Shown: in pieces, positions 6,006 through 8,311 of the stretch
How positions within the stretch are numbered: position 1 is the stretch's first letter
Layout of the letters: each line of letters opens with the position of its first letter
Program-made: the position numbers and the translations under genes
Assembly (NCBI GenBank): GCA_002413385.1
Contig: DHWW01000009.1
Location: forward strand, 5,722 to 14,032
DNA length: 8,311 bases
Reading direction: 5' to 3'
Origin: Granulicella sp. UBA5172
GTDB taxonomy: Bacteria > Acidobacteriota > Terriglobia > Terriglobales > Acidobacteriaceae
Notes under the pieces: generated by a model
Seen by the model: the letters and a program-made list of their open reading frames with translations, nothing else
Databases searched by the model: none
Told to the model about the DNA's origin: nothing

Positions 6006-7709
6006 TCAGAGCGCCTTGCAAACCCAGGCATCCAACTCTGCACCCTGCCGTTCCACCGCATAGTGCGTCACAAACACCTCATGCAGCTCCGGCGGAAACA
6101 CATATCCGAAGATAAACGGAGGCTCATCATGGGGTATCAGCCACACGTCGTTGGTGCAGTCATCCATCTTCGCAATCACATCATGAGGAAACCGCTCGAA
6201 GAACTCCTCCAGCCTCAGGCTTCCATCCAGCGTATATGGCTGTCCACGCAGCACCGGGATGTAGCGCAGCCACTCTCCCACGCCTTGCCACTCTCCATAA
6301 CCCACCTGCACCGTCCTCCCCCGATACCCGTCCATATATGCGTCCAGTTCCGTCCGTCCCGCAACCAGCTCCCGCTTCTGCGCCGCTGCCACCTGCACCA
6401 TGGACACATCGCGCCGCACAAATGAGAGCCCAATCATCATCCCACCCAGCGCCAGCGCCAGCACCGCATACTCCATCCTTCTCCCGCCGCGCATCCCCGG
6501 CTCTCCCAGCGCCAGTGCCACATATCCAACCATCACCGGAATCAACTGCCAGAAGTGCCACGTTCCCGTTCCCGGCTTGGCCGCCACAGAAGCCACCGCA
6601 AGCACCGCGCCCGCAATCACTACCCAATGCGCCACCGCTCCCCACCCGCGCTCCGCCGGCAGCGGAACTCCTCCCAGCCGTCGCAGCATCACCAGCGGCG
6701 CTATCAAAAGCGCCGCATAAGCCAGCGCGGAAAGGATCAGATCGTGGCTGATCAAAGTCAATCCGCCCGGTGCCGAATGCAGCCACGCAACGTAATTGGT
6801 CAGCGAAAACCCTTGAAGCGCAAACGGTTCGAATGCAGTCACCGCCGTCACCCCTGCAGCCATCATCGCCGGCTTCACTCCGTGCCGCTGATACAGCAGC
6901 ACCACCACCAGCACCGCCGCCACCACAGCCGTCACCTTCAGATCGATCGCCAGCCCCAGACACACCCCCGCCACCAATCCCGCCCATACCCCGGACTCCA
7001 TCATCGCGGCCCTCATCCCCAGCGCAACCACCAGCACAATCCAAATGTCGGCACGCATTCCCAGCGCATATCGCATCTGCTCCATCAACGCACCTAGCGG
7101 CAGCGCCATCACCGCCAGCGCCGCAGCGCGCCGCACCGTCTTCCGCAAGATCCCATAGAAGCTCAGGCACACCAGCAGATTCGCCGCAAGCACCGCCGCC
7201 CGCAGCACCCAGAACCGCTCCCCACCCATCACCAGCAACGCGCGATACAGCAGAAACGTCACCGGCCCATACCGCAGCGAATACCCAAATTCAGCCGAGT
7301 TCAGTGCGTGATACACCGGCTGCCCATGCAGGCTCGCCGCCGCAATCGCCAGAATATCCGCCTCATCGTTTTGCAACAGGAAGCAGCGCAGCGCAGACAC
7401 ATTCAGCGCCACATAGATCCCCAGCGTCAGCAGGCCCGCACCCAGCGCAAGACGTCGCACAAGCGCTGCCTGCCGCTCCGGATCGCGGCCACGCAGCACC
7501 ACGGCGCAAAACCAGGCAAACATCGCCCCTATCAAAAACCACACCAGTGGAAGCTCTCGTAGAACTCTCAGCGCCAACTCCCGAGCGCCACCCACCTCAG
7601 CCAAACCCCACCCACAGGCCGCTCTGCAGGCACAGCAGTATGCTCTTCCATGGCGGTAAGTATACCGCGCACCCGCCCCGCCCCAGCGCCTCGAGCGTAT
7701 CTCGATCAA
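6006..7709 (-). CDS. GT-C-type multi-spanning membrane protein (ArnT/PMT-like glycosyltransferase fold), start uncertain
   Basis: The body has roughly ten to twelve membrane segments and a C-terminal soluble part (about residues 440-567, including VGYGEWQGVGEWLRYIPVLRGQPYTLD). After a membrane segment comes QNDEADIL (residues 113-120), like the acidic loop motif of GT-C enzymes that transfer sugars from polyprenyl-phosphate donors; AIDLKVTA in a later segment fits the same group. The acceptor is unknown, and other GT-C-like membrane families remain possible. The 5' end is a problem: the only in-frame starts before Met63 are TTG or GTG (TTG 7709, TTG 7604, GTG 7595, TTG 7577, GTG 7544), none with a good ribosome site. 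The first 35 residues (YCCACRAACGW) look non-coding. A better-looking N-terminus, MEEHTAVPAERPVGG, starts at ATG 7651 in another frame and stops at about 7570. The coordinates give the maximal frame; the real start is probably 7604 or further in, or the gene has a frameshift. It is followed by the M20D gene. Confidence 0.75.
   Translation of the reverse strand: MIEIRSRRWGGAGARYTYRHGRAYCCACRAACGWGLAEVGGARELALRVLRELPLVWFLIGAMFAWFCAVVLRGRDPERQAALVRRLALGAGLLTLGIYVALNVSALRCFLLQNDEADILAIAAASLHGQPVYHALNSAEFGYSLRYGPVTFLLYRALLVMGGERFWVLRAAVLAANLLVCLSFYGILRKTVRRAAALAVMALPLGALMEQMRYALGMRADIWIVLVVALGMRAAMMESGVWAGLVAGVCLGLAIDLKVTAVVAAVLVVVLLYQRHGVKPAMMAAGVTAVTAFEPFALQGFSLTNYVAWLHSAPGGLTLISHDLILSALAYAALLIAPLVMLRRLGGVPLPAERGWGAVAHWVVIAGAVLAVASVAAKPGTGTWHFWQLIPVMVGYVALALGEPGMRGGRRMEYAVLALALGGMMIGLSFVRRDVSMVQVAAAQKRELVAGRTELDAYMDGYRGRTVQVGYGEWQGVGEWLRYIPVLRGQPYTLDGSLRLEEFFERFPHDVIAKMDDCTNDVWLIPHDEPPFIFGYVFPPELHEVFVTHYAVERQGAELDAWVCKAL
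7653..7668. repeat. Perfect 6-bp inverted repeat (GCGGTA-AGTA-TACCGC)
   Basis: The arms GCGGTA and TACCGC are separated by 4 bases, directly upstream of the out-of-frame ATG at 7651 on the minus strand. It could be an operator or a small hairpin in the 5' region of the GT-C gene, or chance. Confidence 0.35.
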
Positions 7710-7726
7710 CCATCAACCGTAGAATA

Positions 7727-8095
7727 TTGACTCCCAAGGATCATGCCCACCCCTACACCGGCCGTCTCATCGTCATCACCCTGCGTCCCGGCCTCATCAG
7801 CAGCTTCTTCTCCATCAGGTCCATGCGTTGGCTCGGCAAATACAGCTATGGCATCTACGTCCTGCACCTCATCCTCTTCGCTTATCTGGAAGAGCCCATC
7901 CGCTCCTTGATTGAGCTTCACCTCACCCCGAATAAAGGTGCCGTCGTCTTCCTCACCGGCCTGCTGATCTTCCTTCTCAGCCTCACCGCGGCCGACCTCT
8001 CCTTCAACCTCTACGAAAAGCGCTTCCTCCGCCTCAAGCGTTTCTTCGACTACCGCCGGGCCGCGTCGACGCCCCCATTCATTGAACCCGCATAA
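7727..8095 (+). pseudogene. C-terminal remnant of an acyltransferase-3 family membrane protein
   Basis: The frame ends at TAA 8093-8095. The recognisable part reads LIVITLRPGLISSFFSI, MRWLGKYSYGIYVLHLILF, a second membrane segment LTGLLIFLLSLTAADLSF, then NLYEKRFLRLKRFF. This is the typical end of OafA/YrhL-like acyltransferases, which O-acetylate surface sugars with about ten membrane helices and roughly 350-400 residues. Only the last two or three helices are left, and the N-terminal part with the catalytic His is missing. The frame stays open far upstream (to 6770), but that part is the shadow of the GT-C gene on the other strand. There is no usable start: the first in-frame ATG, at 7823, lies inside the domain, and the ATG at 7743 is in another frame. 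Homology seems to begin near 7727-7760. It was probably left by a deletion that removed the 5' part; expression is doubtful. Confidence 0.72.
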
Positions 8096-8311
8096 CAATT
8101 CCTTCTATCACTCCACGAGCTTTACCATTCGCGCCGCCGGCTGCTCTCTTCGCCGTCCATATCCTCATGTTCCCATTTCGAGATGCGATACCTCCGCCAA
8201 CTCCTCGGGCCATCCTTCGCCCGCGCATGGATCGAATGCATGCTTTTATTTTGTGTGAGCCAACTACAAACGAACATTCGTACATCAAGTTAATCACCGA
8301 TGTTCACCACA
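8096..8311. other. Non-coding end of the window
   Basis: 216 bases with no supported gene. Short frames on either strand lack family features and ribosome sites. An AT-richer patch (about 8241-8311) may be the start of the control region of a gene beyond the right edge; no clear promoter pair is visible. Confidence 0.4.

Noticed and set aside
6770..7726. Long Pro/Ala/Ser-rich N-terminal extension of the acyltransferase frame
   Set aside because: It lies antisense to the GT-C gene and mirrors its codon bias; only the part after about 7727 has acyltransferase features.
8271..8283. CGAACATTCGTAC, similar to a Gram-positive-type LexA box (GAACNNNNGTTC)
   Set aside because: It does not match the second half-site exactly, no gene start is visible next to it in the window, and I do not know the LexA site of this lineage.
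8183..8292. 36-codon plus-strand frame beginning MRYLRQLLGPSFARAW
   Set aside because: It has no ribosome site, no known family and no supporting context; its length is expected by chance.

Overview
The window reads as a chromosomal segment of a GC-rich, soil-type bacterium. My best guess is an acidobacterium of the Granulicella/Edaphobacter/Terriglobus type. This rests on family resemblance only: a rhomboid-like protein with a basic C-terminal tail, a small LysW-like zinc protein, a secreted carboxypeptidase-regulatory-like protein, a Y-family polymerase of the SIDEM type, and a GTCATCTCG...GGAGAGACC repeat. There is no rRNA, tRNA, CRISPR array, integrase or complete transposon.

Layout. Minus strand, 1-2301: a secreted M28 zinc peptidase with a C-terminal fibronectin-III-like domain (2301-823) is followed 31 bases downstream by a rhomboid-like membrane protein (791 to beyond position 1). 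The latter has lost every catalytic position I can align. Plus strand, 2357-3061: divergent from the peptidase, a sigma70-like promoter precedes a 67-residue LysW-like zinc protein, which overlaps by 8 bases a small secreted CarboxypepD_reg-like protein. Positions 3062-3297 are non-coding and hold one copy of a hairpin repeat and a perfect TATAAT close to the next start. Plus strand, 3298-4734: a Y-family DNA polymerase whose little-finger region carries a second, translated copy of the same repeat.

Minus strand, 7709-4748: a GT-C-type multi-spanning membrane protein with an unclear 5' end lies upstream of an M20D amidohydrolase, which converges on the polymerase gene with a 13-base gap. Plus strand, 7727-8095: only the last part of an acyltransferase-3 protein remains, and 8096-8311 shows no convincing gene.

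How the genes relate. The M28/rhomboid pair and the GT-C/M20D pair are co-directional and could each be co-transcribed, but neither forms a recognisable pathway. The LysW-like protein and the secreted protein are coupled by overlap. I see no clear multi-gene defence or biosynthetic system. The points most worth a second look are the LysW-like protein with its remodelled acidic tail, the active-site-less rhomboid, and the repeat translated inside the polymerase.
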